In this document: one piece after another, positions 1 to 7,813 of the stretch
Layout: each line of letters begins with the position of its first letter
How positions within the stretch are numbered: position 1 is the first letter of the stretch
Origin: an uncultured Carnobacteriaceae bacterium
GTDB lineage: Bacteria; Bacillota; Bacilli; Lactobacillales; Aerococcaceae
Assembly (NCBI GenBank): GCA_938039195.1
Contig: CALHVK010000039.1
Span: 1 to 16,785, forward strand
DNA length: 16,785 bases
Reading direction: 5' to 3'
The notes under the pieces: model-generated
Databases searched by the model: none
What the model saw: the letters and a program-made list of their open reading frames with translations, nothing else
What the model was told of the DNA's origin: nothing
Program-made: the position numbers and the translations under genes

Positions 1-367
1 CCATTAGGAAGATTCCGTTGAATCCGCTCGCCATAATAGAGTCTACGATGTTTTTCAAGATTTTTAAGTTTTTAGAAACTAAGTCCAAGCGAGTTTCGCC
101 AGGTTTTTGAGGGGCACCTGCTGTGATACATACAATATCTGCGTCGTGGCAGTCTTCGTATGTAGCTGCATAGATTTTTTTAGGGGCATTGAAAGCTAAG
201 GCATGTGATAAGTCTAACGCATCGCCTTCTGTTTTCTCGAAATTGATGTCGATAATTCCTAGTTCTTCTGCAATTCCTTGTAAAACAAGTGCGTATGCGT
301 AACTAGAACCAACGGCACCGTCACCGACTAAAATTACTTTATTACCATGTTTTTGAGATTTTTCCAT
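1..367 (-). CDS. ldh: L-lactate dehydrogenase, N-terminal part (gene runs off the left edge)
   Basis: This is the first 122 codons of an NAD-dependent L-lactate dehydrogenase, the cytoplasmic enzyme that reduces pyruvate to lactate and regenerates NAD+ in fermentation. Read on the minus strand, the N-terminus holds the Rossmann dinucleotide-binding loop GDGAVGSS, then an acidic strand end (IIDIN) and the segment ITAGAPQKPGETRLDLV, which is typical of bacterial L-LDH. The catalytic loop and active-site histidine lie outside the window. Two in-frame ATGs exist, at 373 and 367. The Shine-Dalgarno AGGAGG (380-375) is 1 base from the first and 7 bases from the second, so I choose 367. The gene is divergent from pth, an arrangement also known in Listeria. 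Identification is firm; only the 3' part is missing. Confidence 0.95.
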   Translation of the reverse strand, partial: MEKSQKHGNKVILVGDGAVGSSYAYALVLQGIAEELGIIDINFEKTEGDALDLSHALAFNAPKKIYAATYEDCHDADIVCITAGAPQKPGETRLDLVSKNLKILKNIVDSIMASGFNGIFLM

Positions 368-410
368 ATTCATACCTCCTAAAAAAATAGTGTTGGAATA
401 TCCATAGATA

Positions 411-419
411 AGTATAGCA
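411..419 (-). promoter_or_regulatory. ldh promoter, extended -10
   Basis: On the minus strand the bases read TGCTATACT, an extended -10 element (TG-N-TATACT) about 45 bases upstream of the ldh start. The position for a -35 box holds only a weak match, as is usual for extended -10 promoters. I saw no convincing cre (CcpA) or Rex palindrome next to it. Confidence 0.6.
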
Positions 420-525
420 TGATTTTCTAAAAATTGAGTTTCAGAAGGCCCTTTTTATGACAAATAATACATAAAAAACACAATTTCGTGAAAATGTGAA
501 TTAATAACGGGACGGTAGAGGGGTA

Positions 526-534
526 TGGTATAAT
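526..534 (+). promoter_or_regulatory. pth operon promoter, extended -10
   Basis: TGGTATAAT is a perfect extended -10 element 34 bases upstream of the pth start codon. No good -35 hexamer is visible 16 to 18 bases upstream. It is the only promoter I can see that could serve the pth-mfd-flippase-rqcP run. Confidence 0.7.
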
Positions 535-567
535 AGCAAAATAGAAGAAAAAAGAATAGGTGAAAGT

Positions 568-1128
568 ATGAAATTAGTCGTTGGTCTAGGGAACCCTGGA
601 GCAAAGTATAAAGGGACAAGACATAATGTCGGGTTCATGACAATGGATGAAGTGGCCTATCAAGAGAAGTTTGATTTTGATAAGGCGCTTTTTGATGCGG
701 TATTTGCACAAGTGCAAATCGGTGGCGAGAAAGTCATCTTCATGAAGCCATTGACGTTTATGAACTTATCGGGTGAAGCGATTCGTCCGCTGATGAATTA
801 TTTTAAAATTGGAATCGAAGACTTACTTGTTGTTTATGATGATATGGATCTGCCGGTTGGAAAGATTCGTCTTCGTCAAAAAGGTGGTGCTGGAGGACAT
901 AACGGAATTAAGAGTATTATTTCGTGTCTAGGGACTAGCGAGTTTAACCGTATTAAAGTGGGGGTTGGGCGTCCAAAAGATGGACGTACGGTCGTAGGAC
1001 ATGTGCTCAACCGCTTTGAAAAAGAGGAAGAAGAGGACATTATTTTTGCAGTGCAAAAGAGTGTCGATGCGATTCGTTCGTGGATTGAAACGGATGATTT
1101 CGTCAAAACAATGAATCAATTTAATTAG
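568..1128 (+). CDS. pth: Peptidyl-tRNA hydrolase
   Basis: Pth cleaves the ester bond of peptidyl-tRNAs that drop off ribosomes and so recycles tRNA in the cytoplasm. The 186 aa length is normal for the family. The whole protein matches bacterial Pth: the N-terminal strand with GLGNPG (residues 6-11), the segment containing catalytic His19 (TRHNVGF), the substrate-binding stretch KPLTFMNLSG with Asn66, the YDDMDLP motif with Asp92, and GGAGGHNG with Asn112. These correspond to the known active-site residues Asn10, His20, Asn68, Asp93 and Asn114 of E. coli Pth. The start at 568 is preceded by AGGTGA. It is the first gene after the extended -10 promoter; a hairpin with a T-run separates it from mfd. 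Confidence 0.97.
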   Translation: MKLVVGLGNPGAKYKGTRHNVGFMTMDEVAYQEKFDFDKALFDAVFAQVQIGGEKVIFMKPLTFMNLSGEAIRPLMNYFKIGIEDLLVVYDDMDLPVGKIRLRQKGGAGGHNGIKSIISCLGTSEFNRIKVGVGRPKDGRTVVGHVLNRFEKEEEEDIIFAVQKSVDAIRSWIETDDFVKTMNQFN

Positions 1129-1138
1129 TAAATAGAGG

Positions 1139-1175
1139 AAAAGAGATGCTGCAAATTTTTTTGCGGTCTCTTTTT
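1139..1175 (+). terminator. Imperfect intrinsic terminator between pth and mfd
   Basis: AAAAGAGA (1139-1146) pairs with TCTCTTTT (1167-1174), and GCAAA (1151-1155) pairs with TTTGC (1160-1164), with a small internal bulge between the two stems and a T-rich 3' side. No promoter is visible between it and mfd, so it probably attenuates rather than stops transcription. Confidence 0.65.
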
Positions 1176-1198
1176 GTCGTTGGAAAAAGGAGAAAGTT

Positions 1199-4100
1199 AT
1201 GCAATTAGTGCAACAAACGATTAGTAAACTGAAAGGATTTAAAGAGTGGTTGGATACACTCCCTCTTCATGAGAGTCAACTCGTGCTAGGGCTTAGTGGG
1301 TCTGTAAAGCACTTGGCCCAGTCTTGTGCGTTTGAGAAATTGGACAAGCAATTAGTGATTGTGACACCAACACTCTTGCAAGCGACGCAGACTTATGAAG
1401 AGCTATCAGAGTGGTACGACGATGAGGTGGTCCATCTCTTTCCGGTAGAAGAGTCGCTTGCGGCCGATTTCTCAGTAATGTCTCCGGATGTAGTGAGCCA
1501 ACGCATTCGCACGCTCGATTTCTTAAGTCGAGGGCAAAAAGGAATCGTCATTGTGCCGCTCTCTGGGATTCAAAAACTCTTAGTTCCGGCAACTGTATGG
1601 AAGAAGAGCTCTATTGAACTTGCGATGGGGTCTGAAATCGAATCGATGGATGCCTTTGTGGAGCAGTTAGTGGAATTAGGATATCGTCGCGAAAATATGG
1701 TTGCGACTCCTGGTGAATTTGCGCTTCGTGGAAGTATCGTTGATATTTACCCATTAGACCAAGAGTATCCACTACGTCTAGACTTCTTTGATACAGAAGT
1801 GGATTCGATTCGCGCGTTTAACGCGGAGACACAACGTTCGATGGATGTCATTAATGAAGTGCGCATTTTACCAGCTACAGACTTGCCACTTCAAAAGGAA
1901 GCTGTCTGGAAGGCGCAGGCCAAAATTCACGCGCTCTATGAAAAGGACGTGAAGGCGGCTCAAAGTGAAGAACGAAAAGACCAAATCTCCAATATTCAAC
2001 AAGCCATCGATGCACAATTAGAAAATGGAGAAATTCCATCCAACTTAACGTACTTCTTGGAATGTATTTATCCTGAGAAGACCAGCTTATTAGATTATGT
2101 TTCTAAAGATGCGTACCTTATTATTGATGACTACGCTCGTTTTGTTGAAAAGAGCAAAACCTTAGAAGAAGAGGCAGGCTATTGGAAGACACACCATATC
2201 GAAACGGGTGCGATTGCTTCTGGATTGTCGCTCGTTCAAGATGGACGAAAAGTGTTAAAAGACAGTCCGCTCTCGAGAACGTATTTTGCCATTTTCCAAA
2301 AAGGGCTCGGACGATTAGCATTCGATGCCATTCATCCGATTACGACGCGTACGATGACACAGTTCTTCTCGCAAATGCCGATGGTGAAAGTCGAAGCAGA
2401 CCGTTGGAAGAAACAAGGCGCAACGGTTATCGTCTTAGTCGATGACGAAAAACGCGCGCAAAAGGTCGAACAAACCTTTGCCGATTTTGACATTAAGAGT
2501 GTGATTTCAAACGGAACGGTACTGGAAGGGCAACTTCAAATCATGGTCGGCAAGATGCACAATGGATTTGAACTGCCAGAGGATAAATTTGCCATCTTGA
2601 CGGAACGCGAATTATTCAATAAACTCACGAAACGCGCACCACGAAATCAAAAAATCTCGAATGCGGAACGATTGAAGAGCTATACCGAATTAGCGGTTGG
2701 AGACTATGTGGTTCACGTGAACCACGGGGTCGGTGTGTACCAAGGGATGGAGACGCTAGAAATTGGCGGAATTCACCAAGACTACATGTCGATTCACTAT
2801 CAAGATGGCGGAAATCTATTTGTTCCGGTGACGCAAATTAAGCTCGTTCAAAAATATGTCTCGTCTGATGCGAAAGTTCCAAAACTCAATAAATTGGGCG
2901 GTACGGAATGGGCGAAGACGAAACGGAAAGTAACGGCCAAGATTGAAGATATCGCCGATGAACTCATCGAATTATACGCCAAACGTGACGCCGAAAAAGG
3001 TTATGCGTTTAGCCGCGATACCGTCGAGCAACAAGAATTCGAGCAGGCCTTCCCTTATACCGAAACGCAAGACCAACTGCGAAGTGTGGCGGAAATTAAG
3101 GAAGACATGCAAAAGGACAAACCGATGGACCGTCTGCTTGTCGGGGACGTTGGATACGGGAAAACGGAAGTAGCCATGCGTGCGGTCTTCAAGGCGGTCA
3201 TGGATGGGAAACAAGCGGCCGTTTTAGTACCAACAACGATTCTGGCCGAGCAACATTACGAGAATTTCGTACAACGCTTTGCGGATTATCCATTTACCAT
3301 CGGATTATTAAGTCGTTTCCGTAGTAAAAAAGAACAAGAAGAAACGATTGAGAAGCTTCGTAAAGGAGCGGTGGATATCGTCATCGGGACTCACCGTCTA
3401 CTTTCAAAAGACGTACAGTTTTTAGATTTAGGACTCCTCATTGTCGACGAAGAACAACGCTTTGGAGTGAAGCATAAGGAACGGTTGAAACAATTGAAAT
3501 CGCAAGTGGACGTATTGACTCTGACGGCAACACCAATTCCAAGAACCTTGCATATGTCAATGCTTGGGGTGCGTGATTTATCCGTTATCGAAACTCCACC
3601 CGCAAACCGTTATCCAGTTCAAACATTTGTGATGGAACAAAACCCGATGACCATTCGTGACGGCATCGAACGTGAAATGGCTCGTGGCGGACAAGTCTTC
3701 TATTTATATAATCGAGTTGAGACGATTGAGAAGAAGGCGGATGAACTGAGAGCTCTTGTTCCAGGATGTCGTGTGGGTGTGATTCACGGGCAAATGAGTG
3801 AAACGACGCTCGAAAATATTCTCTTCCAATTTATTGAAGGGGAATACGATGTGTTAGTGACGACAACGATTATCGAAACAGGGGTAGATATTCCAAACGT
3901 CAATACCCTCTTTATTGAAAATGCGGATCATATGGGACTTTCGCAGTTGTATCAATTGCGTGGACGTGTGGGGCGTACAAACCGTATTGCCTATGCGTAC
4001 CTCATGTATCAACCAGACAAAGTATTAACGGAAGTCAGCGAGAAGCGTCTGCAAGCGATGCGCGACTTTACAGAACTTGGCTCTGGATTCAAGATTGCCA

Positions 4101-4738
4101 TGCGAGATTTATCGATTCGTGGGGCAGGGAATTTACTTGGAAAACAACAGCACGGATTTATCGATTCGGTCGGATTCGATTTGTATTCTCAATTATTAAG
4201 TGAAGCCGTGTTGAAGAAACAAGGAAAAGAAGTGAAGTCGGACGAAGAAACGGTTGAAATCGACTTACAGATTGATGCGTATATTCCAGCAAGCTATATT
4301 CAAGACGAACGTCAAAAAATCGAGATGTACAAACGGATTCGCTCGATTGATAGTGTGGAAGCTTATGAAGAATTGCTTGATGACTTTATCGACCGCTTCG
4401 GGGACTTCCCGGATGAAGTGAGTGCATTAGCAGAGGTTGGATTGATTAAGCATTACGCCAACGAGATTGACGTCGTATCGATTAAACGGAAAGATAATTC
4501 GGTGACGATTACGATTGCACCACCTTCTGCCACACGGTTGCAAGGGGTGCCAGTCTTTGAGGCGCTTGGTCCAGTGAAATTACCAGCGCAAGTGTCCAAC
4601 AAGGGCGAAAGTCTTCAGATTTTATTAAATATCACGCAAAAGCCTGTTGACTTATGGCTGGAGCAAGTTAAACTGTTTGTAAAAACATGCGGGGAAATTC
4701 TAGCCCGCGATGAGGAAAAACATGAAGAAGATAAATAG
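1199..4738 (+). CDS. mfd: Transcription-repair coupling factor Mfd
   Basis: Mfd removes RNA polymerase stalled at DNA lesions, using ATP-driven translocation, and recruits UvrA for nucleotide excision repair. At 1179 aa the protein is full length. The N-terminal UvrB-like module has lost a working ATP site (GLSGSVKHL near residue 31). The RNA-polymerase-interacting domain follows (GDYVVHVNHGVGVYQG, about residues 500-515). The RecG-like motor carries Walker A GDVGYGKTE (649-657), the DEEQ box (750-753), TATPIPRTL (about 776) and motif VI LRGRVGR (about 920). The C-terminal regulatory domain ends in a charged tail. The start has a good Shine-Dalgarno (GGAG, 6 bases upstream). The 3' end overlaps the flippase gene by 17 bases, suggesting translational coupling. 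Confidence 0.98.
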   Translation: MQLVQQTISKLKGFKEWLDTLPLHESQLVLGLSGSVKHLAQSCAFEKLDKQLVIVTPTLLQATQTYEELSEWYDDEVVHLFPVEESLAADFSVMSPDVVSQRIRTLDFLSRGQKGIVIVPLSGIQKLLVPATVWKKSSIELAMGSEIESMDAFVEQLVELGYRRENMVATPGEFALRGSIVDIYPLDQEYPLRLDFFDTEVDSIRAFNAETQRSMDVINEVRILPATDLPLQKEAVWKAQAKIHALYEKDVKAAQSEERKDQISNIQQAIDAQLENGEIPSNLTYFLECIYPEKTSLLDYVSKDAYLIIDDYARFVEKSKTLEEEAGYWKTHHIETGAIASGLSLVQDGRKVLKDSPLSRTYFAIFQKGLGRLAFDAIHPITTRTMTQFFSQMPMVKVEADRWKKQGATVIVLVDDEKRAQKVEQTFADFDIKSVISNGTVLEGQLQIMVGKMHNGFELPEDKFAILTERELFNKLTKRAPRNQKISNAERLKSYTELAVGDYVVHVNHGVGVYQGMETLEIGGIHQDYMSIHYQDGGNLFVPVTQIKLVQKYVSSDAKVPKLNKLGGTEWAKTKRKVTAKIEDIADELIELYAKRDAEKGYAFSRDTVEQQEFEQAFPYTETQDQLRSVAEIKEDMQKDKPMDRLLVGDVGYGKTEVAMRAVFKAVMDGKQAAVLVPTTILAEQHYENFVQRFADYPFTIGLLSRFRSKKEQEETIEKLRKGAVDIVIGTHRLLSKDVQFLDLGLLIVDEEQRFGVKHKERLKQLKSQVDVLTLTATPIPRTLHMSMLGVRDLSVIETPPANRYPVQTFVMEQNPMTIRDGIEREMARGGQVFYLYNRVETIEKKADELRALVPGCRVGVIHGQMSETTLENILFQFIEGEYDVLVTTTIIETGVDIPNVNTLFIENADHMGLSQLYQLRGRVGRTNRIAYAYLMYQPDKVLTEVSEKRLQAMRDFTELGSGFKIAMRDLSIRGAGNLLGKQQHGFIDSVGFDLYSQLLSEAVLKKQGKEVKSDEETVEIDLQIDAYIPASYIQDERQKIEMYKRIRSIDSVEAYEELLDDFIDRFGDFPDEVSALAEVGLIKHYANEIDVVSIKRKDNSVTITIAPPSATRLQGVPVFEALGPVKLPAQVSNKGESLQILLNITQKPVDLWLEQVKLFVKTCGEILARDEEKHEEDK

Positions 4739-6341
4739 TAAAGGGATGATGCAAGGGGCGATTGCGCTCTCGATTGCCGCGTTTATCGCTAAGATTTTAA
4801 GTGCGGTGTACCGAGTTCCTTTCCAAAACATGGTAGGCAACACCGGATTTTATGTATATCAACAGGTGTATCCTATCTATGGAATCGGCATGACCTTTGC
4901 ATTAACGGGCTTCCCGGTATTCGTGTCCAATGTAGTCGCGGAATACTTGGAGTCGACACATTTAAAGAAATTATTGAAGCAGCTATTCGTGATTGCAACC
5001 CTTGTTGGAGTGGGGATTTTTGCCTTTCTTCATTTGGGTGCGGGAATGATTGCCCACTGGATGGGAGACGTAGAACTCTTGCCAGTCGTCCAAAGTGTAT
5101 CGTGGATGTTTCTATTGATGCCGTTTCTAGTCATCACAAGGGGATATTTCCAAGGAAGCTTTCGAATGATGCCGACTGCCATCTCGCAAGTGGTGGAGCA
5201 GGTCGTTCGTGTCGCGGTAATTCTCTTCGTGGCGAGTCTGTTTGGTAGCACCATTTCAGACTACTACACGATGGGAACATGGGCGATGTCGAGTGCGACG
5301 ATTGCGGCAATCTTTGCGATTCTTGTGATGCTGTATTATGTATTGAAAGATACAAAAAATCCGCTCGACGGCTTGACGATTACACCAGTAGAAATGGAAG
5401 TGCCGACATTTGGGCATCTCTTTAAACGCTTTGCCTTTGAAGGAGGAACCATTTGTCTCCTTAGTTCGATTTTAGTCTTGTTCCAATTGGTGGATTCGTT
5501 CTCTGTGTATAATGTGTTAACGAATCAAGGAATGCTTCCGGAAGTCGCAAAAGACCTCAAGGGGATTTACGATAGAGGGCAGCCGCTTGTGCAATTAGGA
5601 ATGGTGGTCGGAGTCGGATTTTCATCAAGCTATATGCCGATGTTATCGCGAGCCTTTAAGAAAGGGCACGACTTAGAGTTTAAGAGATTATCCGCGTCAC
5701 TGCTTCGAATGACGATGACCTTCTCACTCGTTGCAACGATGGGGATGATAGCCATCTTGCCATGGTTAAATACGGCACTCTTTGGAGATGCACAAGGGCA
5801 GGCAGTGCTCCTTGTTTATGTCACTAGTATTTTCTTTGCATCTGTGATTATGTCGCTACACGGTATTTTTCAAAGTCAGCATCAATATCCAAAAACGCTA
5901 CTCGCCCTCACGGCAGGACTCGCAGTGAAAGCAGGTACGAACTACTTATTCGTAGCGATGTTTGGAACGCTTGGAGCTAGCCTTGCGACAGCGCTTGGAC
6001 TTTTTGTCATGATGGGTGTGATGATGGCTTTTGCAAAAGAGATTATGACAAGCGTACTTCGTGACGGGAACTTTATGCAGAACCTTTCAAGCATTGCACT
6101 TGGCATGGCGGTCATTGTTTCGGTATTATCATACGGAGCATGGCAGTTTGCCGCCTTGCAAGATTCCAGAACGATGGCCTTTGTCTTTTCCATCGTCTTT
6201 GCCTTTATAGGAGTGGTGATTTTCCTGGCGGGAACGATGAAGTGGAATTTATTTACGAAACGCGAATGGGTTCTAATTCCAAAAGGAAAGACCTTACTTA
6301 GAAAATTTGGTAGAAAAGAGGAAAATGATGAGACTCGATAA
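4722..6341 (+). CDS. Polysaccharide/lipid flippase of the MOP superfamily (SpoVB/YabM/YtgP type)
   Basis: A very hydrophobic 539 aa integral membrane protein with about 14 predicted membrane spans. The N-terminus (GAIALSIAAFIAKILSAVYR, then VPFQNMVG) is the signature of the polysaccharide-biosynthesis/MATE-like branch of the MOP exporters, which includes B. subtilis SpoVB, YtgP and YabM and is related to MurJ lipid II flippases. The likely role is translocation of an undecaprenyl-linked cell-wall precursor or other glycolipid; the substrate cannot be read from sequence. The position right after mfd matches yabM of B. subtilis. Another ATG lies at 4710, but GAGGA at 4712-4716 gives correct spacing only for 4722. 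It overlaps mfd upstream and rqcP downstream (14 bases). Confidence 0.88.
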   Translation: MKKINSKGMMQGAIALSIAAFIAKILSAVYRVPFQNMVGNTGFYVYQQVYPIYGIGMTFALTGFPVFVSNVVAEYLESTHLKKLLKQLFVIATLVGVGIFAFLHLGAGMIAHWMGDVELLPVVQSVSWMFLLMPFLVITRGYFQGSFRMMPTAISQVVEQVVRVAVILFVASLFGSTISDYYTMGTWAMSSATIAAIFAILVMLYYVLKDTKNPLDGLTITPVEMEVPTFGHLFKRFAFEGGTICLLSSILVLFQLVDSFSVYNVLTNQGMLPEVAKDLKGIYDRGQPLVQLGMVVGVGFSSSYMPMLSRAFKKGHDLEFKRLSASLLRMTMTFSLVATMGMIAILPWLNTALFGDAQGQAVLLVYVTSIFFASVIMSLHGIFQSQHQYPKTLLALTAGLAVKAGTNYLFVAMFGTLGASLATALGLFVMMGVMMAFAKEIMTSVLRDGNFMQNLSSIALGMAVIVSVLSYGAWQFAALQDSRTMAFVFSIVFAFIGVVIFLAGTMKWNLFTKREWVLIPKGKTLLRKFGRKEENDETR

Positions 6342-6600
6342 GTTTTTAAAAGTATCACGATTAATCAAACGCCGTACGGTTGCAAAAGAAGTAGCCGATA
6401 AGGGACGTGTGTTTATTAATGATAAAGTAGCGAAATCTTCAACGGACGTGAAAGTAGGAGATAAAATCGCGATTCAATTCGGGAACAAACATGTCTTAGT
6501 CCAAGTTGAAGCATTGATGGATTCAACGAGAAAAGAAGACGCGAAGGAAATGTTTACGATTCTAGAAGAAAAGCTCATTAAAGAAGAGTTAGAACTATAA
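6328..6600 (+). CDS. rqcP: S4-domain RNA-binding protein RqcP (YabO)
   Basis: A 90 aa basic protein that is essentially one S4 domain: MRLDKFLKVSRLIKRR at the N-terminus, then KEVADKGRVFIND and VKVGDKIAIQFGNK. This is the YabO/RqcP family, closely related to Hsp15. In B. subtilis RqcP binds obstructed 50S subunits with peptidyl-tRNA and works with RqcH in alanine tailing of stalled chains. I choose ATG 6328 because GAGG at 6318-6321 lies 6 bases upstream and the family begins MRLDKFLK; ATG 6325 and an upstream TTG at 6307 are less well placed. It overlaps the flippase gene by 14 bases and is followed by a terminator, so it closes the pth-mfd run. Confidence 0.92.
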   Translation: MRLDKFLKVSRLIKRRTVAKEVADKGRVFINDKVAKSSTDVKVGDKIAIQFGNKHVLVQVEALMDSTRKEDAKEMFTILEEKLIKEELEL

Positions 6601-6606
6601 TGAAGG

Positions 6607-6639
6607 AAGAATGCGGCGAGATTGTCGTATTCTTTTTTT
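6607..6639 (+). terminator. Intrinsic terminator after rqcP
   Basis: An 11-bp stem with two G-U pairs (AAGAATGCGGC, 6607-6617, with GTCGTATTCTT, 6624-6634), a 6-base loop and a T-run through 6639. It ends the operon that begins at pth. Confidence 0.9.
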
Positions 6640-6673
6640 ATGGAGAGGAGCTCTTTTTTGAATGCGTTTTCTG

Positions 6674-6702
6674 TTGACAAAAAAATATAAAAAGAGTATG
6701 AT
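6674..6702 (+). promoter_or_regulatory. Consensus promoter for the mgtC-family gene
   Basis: A perfect -35 TTGACA (6674-6679), a 17-base spacer and -10 TATGAT (6697-6702). The transcript should start near 6709, giving a short leader of about 30 bases. That is too short for a magnesium riboswitch of the kind found before some mgt genes. Confidence 0.88.
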
Positions 6703-6740
6703 TAATAGTGCTTTTTTAAGAGAAATAAGGAGGGAAAACC

Positions 6741-7448
6741 GTGGATTTAAATGCAATCAATATACTACAACCATTTAACGCAATGATGGAATTGCGTCAT
6801 TTTTTGGCGATTTTAATTTCATGTATTTGTGGACTTGCCATCGGTTATGAACGTACCTCCCGAAATAAACAAGCAGGGGTTAAAACACATATGATTGTAG
6901 CGCTCACTTCTTGTTTAATGATGATTATTTCAAAAGAGGCCTTTCTGGACACACCACACTACGATACAGCTCGTGTGGCTGCTCAAGTCGTCAGCGGTAT
7001 CAGCTTTATCGGTGGGGGAATCATCTTTATGCGTGAAAAACGCGTGAGTGGACTGACCACCGCTTCAGGAATTTGGGCCACATCTGGGATTGGACTTGCG
7101 ATTGGCGGAGGATTCTGGTTTTTCGGTTCACTTTGCGCCGCGATTATTGTCATCGTCCAAAAATTAGCGTATCAACCAATCTTGCAAGGAAAACAACGTC
7201 AAGTAAATATTTACTGTGAAATTCCAGACCCAACCATTGTGCAGTCGATTTATAATTACTGCCACTTTGAAGATTATCAATCGATTCAAGTCGAAGCGCG
7301 CGAACTCGATGGTGAGAAATATGAGCTCGTGATTCGCATTCATAATGACGAAGAGATCATTATTGAAAACTTGAAAAACTACATTCGCGAAACGGAGAAT
7401 CAAGTGGTGATTAAACGCGTGAAACTCCGTACCGAAGATGTAAACTAA
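6741..7448 (+). CDS. MgtC/SapB-family membrane protein
   Basis: A 235 aa protein with a hydrophobic N-terminal half of about four to five membrane spans and a soluble C-terminal half. Family motifs are clear: GLAIGYER (31-38), AGVKTH (45-50), GISFIGGGII (86-95) and GLTTASGIWATSGIG (104-118). The C-terminal part (about 150-235) has the length and alternating pattern of the cytoplasmic domain of longer MgtC relatives. Salmonella MgtC is linked to growth in low magnesium and to inhibition of F1Fo ATP synthase; other members have unknown roles, so I give the family only. The start is GTG with AGGAGGG 8 bases upstream. The gene has its own promoter, sits between rqcP and divIC, and is followed by the large palindrome. 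Confidence 0.9.
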   Translation: MDLNAINILQPFNAMMELRHFLAILISCICGLAIGYERTSRNKQAGVKTHMIVALTSCLMMIISKEAFLDTPHYDTARVAAQVVSGISFIGGGIIFMREKRVSGLTTASGIWATSGIGLAIGGGFWFFGSLCAAIIVIVQKLAYQPILQGKQRQVNIYCEIPDPTIVQSIYNYCHFEDYQSIQVEARELDGEKYELVIRIHNDEEIIIENLKNYIRETENQVVIKRVKLRTEDVN

Positions 7449-7466
7449 AAACTATAGATAAACTAC

Positions 7467-7655
7467 AAATGATTCCGCTTATCCTAACGGATGTCTTCAT
7501 AATAACTGTAATGTTGCACCGGTTCGAGCCTTCCGTCGCTCACCTTCGAAGCTTCAAACGCGGAGTAAGGTACAAGCCCTACTCCGCGTAATTCACATTC
7601 GATGCGTATCACATTACTGTTATTATAGAATCCGTTAGTCTTTGCGGAATCATTT
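7467..7655 (+). ncRNA. 189-nt rod-like palindrome, candidate structured non-coding RNA or large 3'-UTR element
   Basis: Pairing nests across the whole element. 7467-7478 pairs with 7644-7655 (12 bp, perfect; AATGATTCCGC is its core). CTAACGGAT (7484-7492) pairs with 7630-7638 (9 bp). 7499-7513 pairs with 7612-7626 (15 bp, one T-T mismatch). A terminal hairpin, 7558-7567 with 7580-7589 (10 bp), has a 12-base interior that can add two more pairs. Between the long stem and the terminal hairpin lies an asymmetric central bubble: 44 bases on the left, with a possible GAGC/GCTC hairpin, and 22 on the right. Six T follow the closing stem (7653-7658). A weak -10 (TATAGA, 7453-7458) would place a start near 7465; no good -35 is present. 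No ORF fits. Size and shape (long closing stem, open bubble, apical stem) resemble 6S RNA, but I cannot identify a family. A mobile palindromic repeat is the main alternative. Confidence 0.5.
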
Positions 7656-7751
7656 TTTGCTTTTAGATTTTTATACGGGTTTTATTTTTGCCAGAAAAAA
7701 AGAAGTTCAAAACAAGTTTTCAAAAAAATACAAAAAATCTTAGTGTAACCA
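7656..7751. other. A/T-rich spacer, no gene
   Basis: This is the rest of the 365-base gap between the mgtC-family gene and divIC. It is made mostly of A and T runs, with no open reading frame with a ribosome binding site and no strong hairpin. The run TTTTTTGCTTTT at its left edge could act as the U-tract for the palindrome before it. Confidence 0.6.
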
Positions 7752-7780
7752 TGGACGATGAGCGTCATTCTTGTTATACT
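7752..7780 (+). promoter_or_regulatory. divIC promoter
   Basis: The extended -10 TGTTATACT (7773-7780 covers the TG and hexamer; TATACT is 7775-7780) lies 17 bases after TGGACG (7752-7757), a 4/6 match to TTGACA. The predicted start is near 7787, about 27 bases before the divIC start codon. Confidence 0.75.
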
Positions 7781-7813
7781 CAGTTTGTATAAGTAAAAAA
7801 GGAGACAATTAAG

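Noticed and set aside
440..520. Possible cre or Rex operator near the ldh promoter (TTTCGTGAAAATGTGAA)
   Set aside because: It does not form the inverted repeat required for either the Rex or the CcpA site.
4710..4721. Earlier in-frame start for the flippase gene
   Set aside because: The only well-placed Shine-Dalgarno (4712-4716) overlaps this ATG and serves the ATG at 4722; the upstream GGGGA is about 14 bases away.
5942..6358. A 138-codon open frame on the minus strand, and similar antisense frames inside mfd, ftsH and the paralogues
   Set aside because: They lie opposite well-identified genes, lack ribosome sites, resemble no family and show the biased composition expected of a shadow frame.
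7453..7458. TATAGA as a firm promoter for the palindrome
   Set aside because: Only 4 of 6 bases match and there is no acceptable -35 at 16 to 18 bases, so I mention it in the ncRNA entry but do not annotate a promoter.
7519..7530. GGTTCGAGCC resembles a tRNA T-arm
   Set aside because: There is no acceptor stem, anticodon arm or D-arm around it; it lies in the central bubble of the palindrome and is simply self-complementary.
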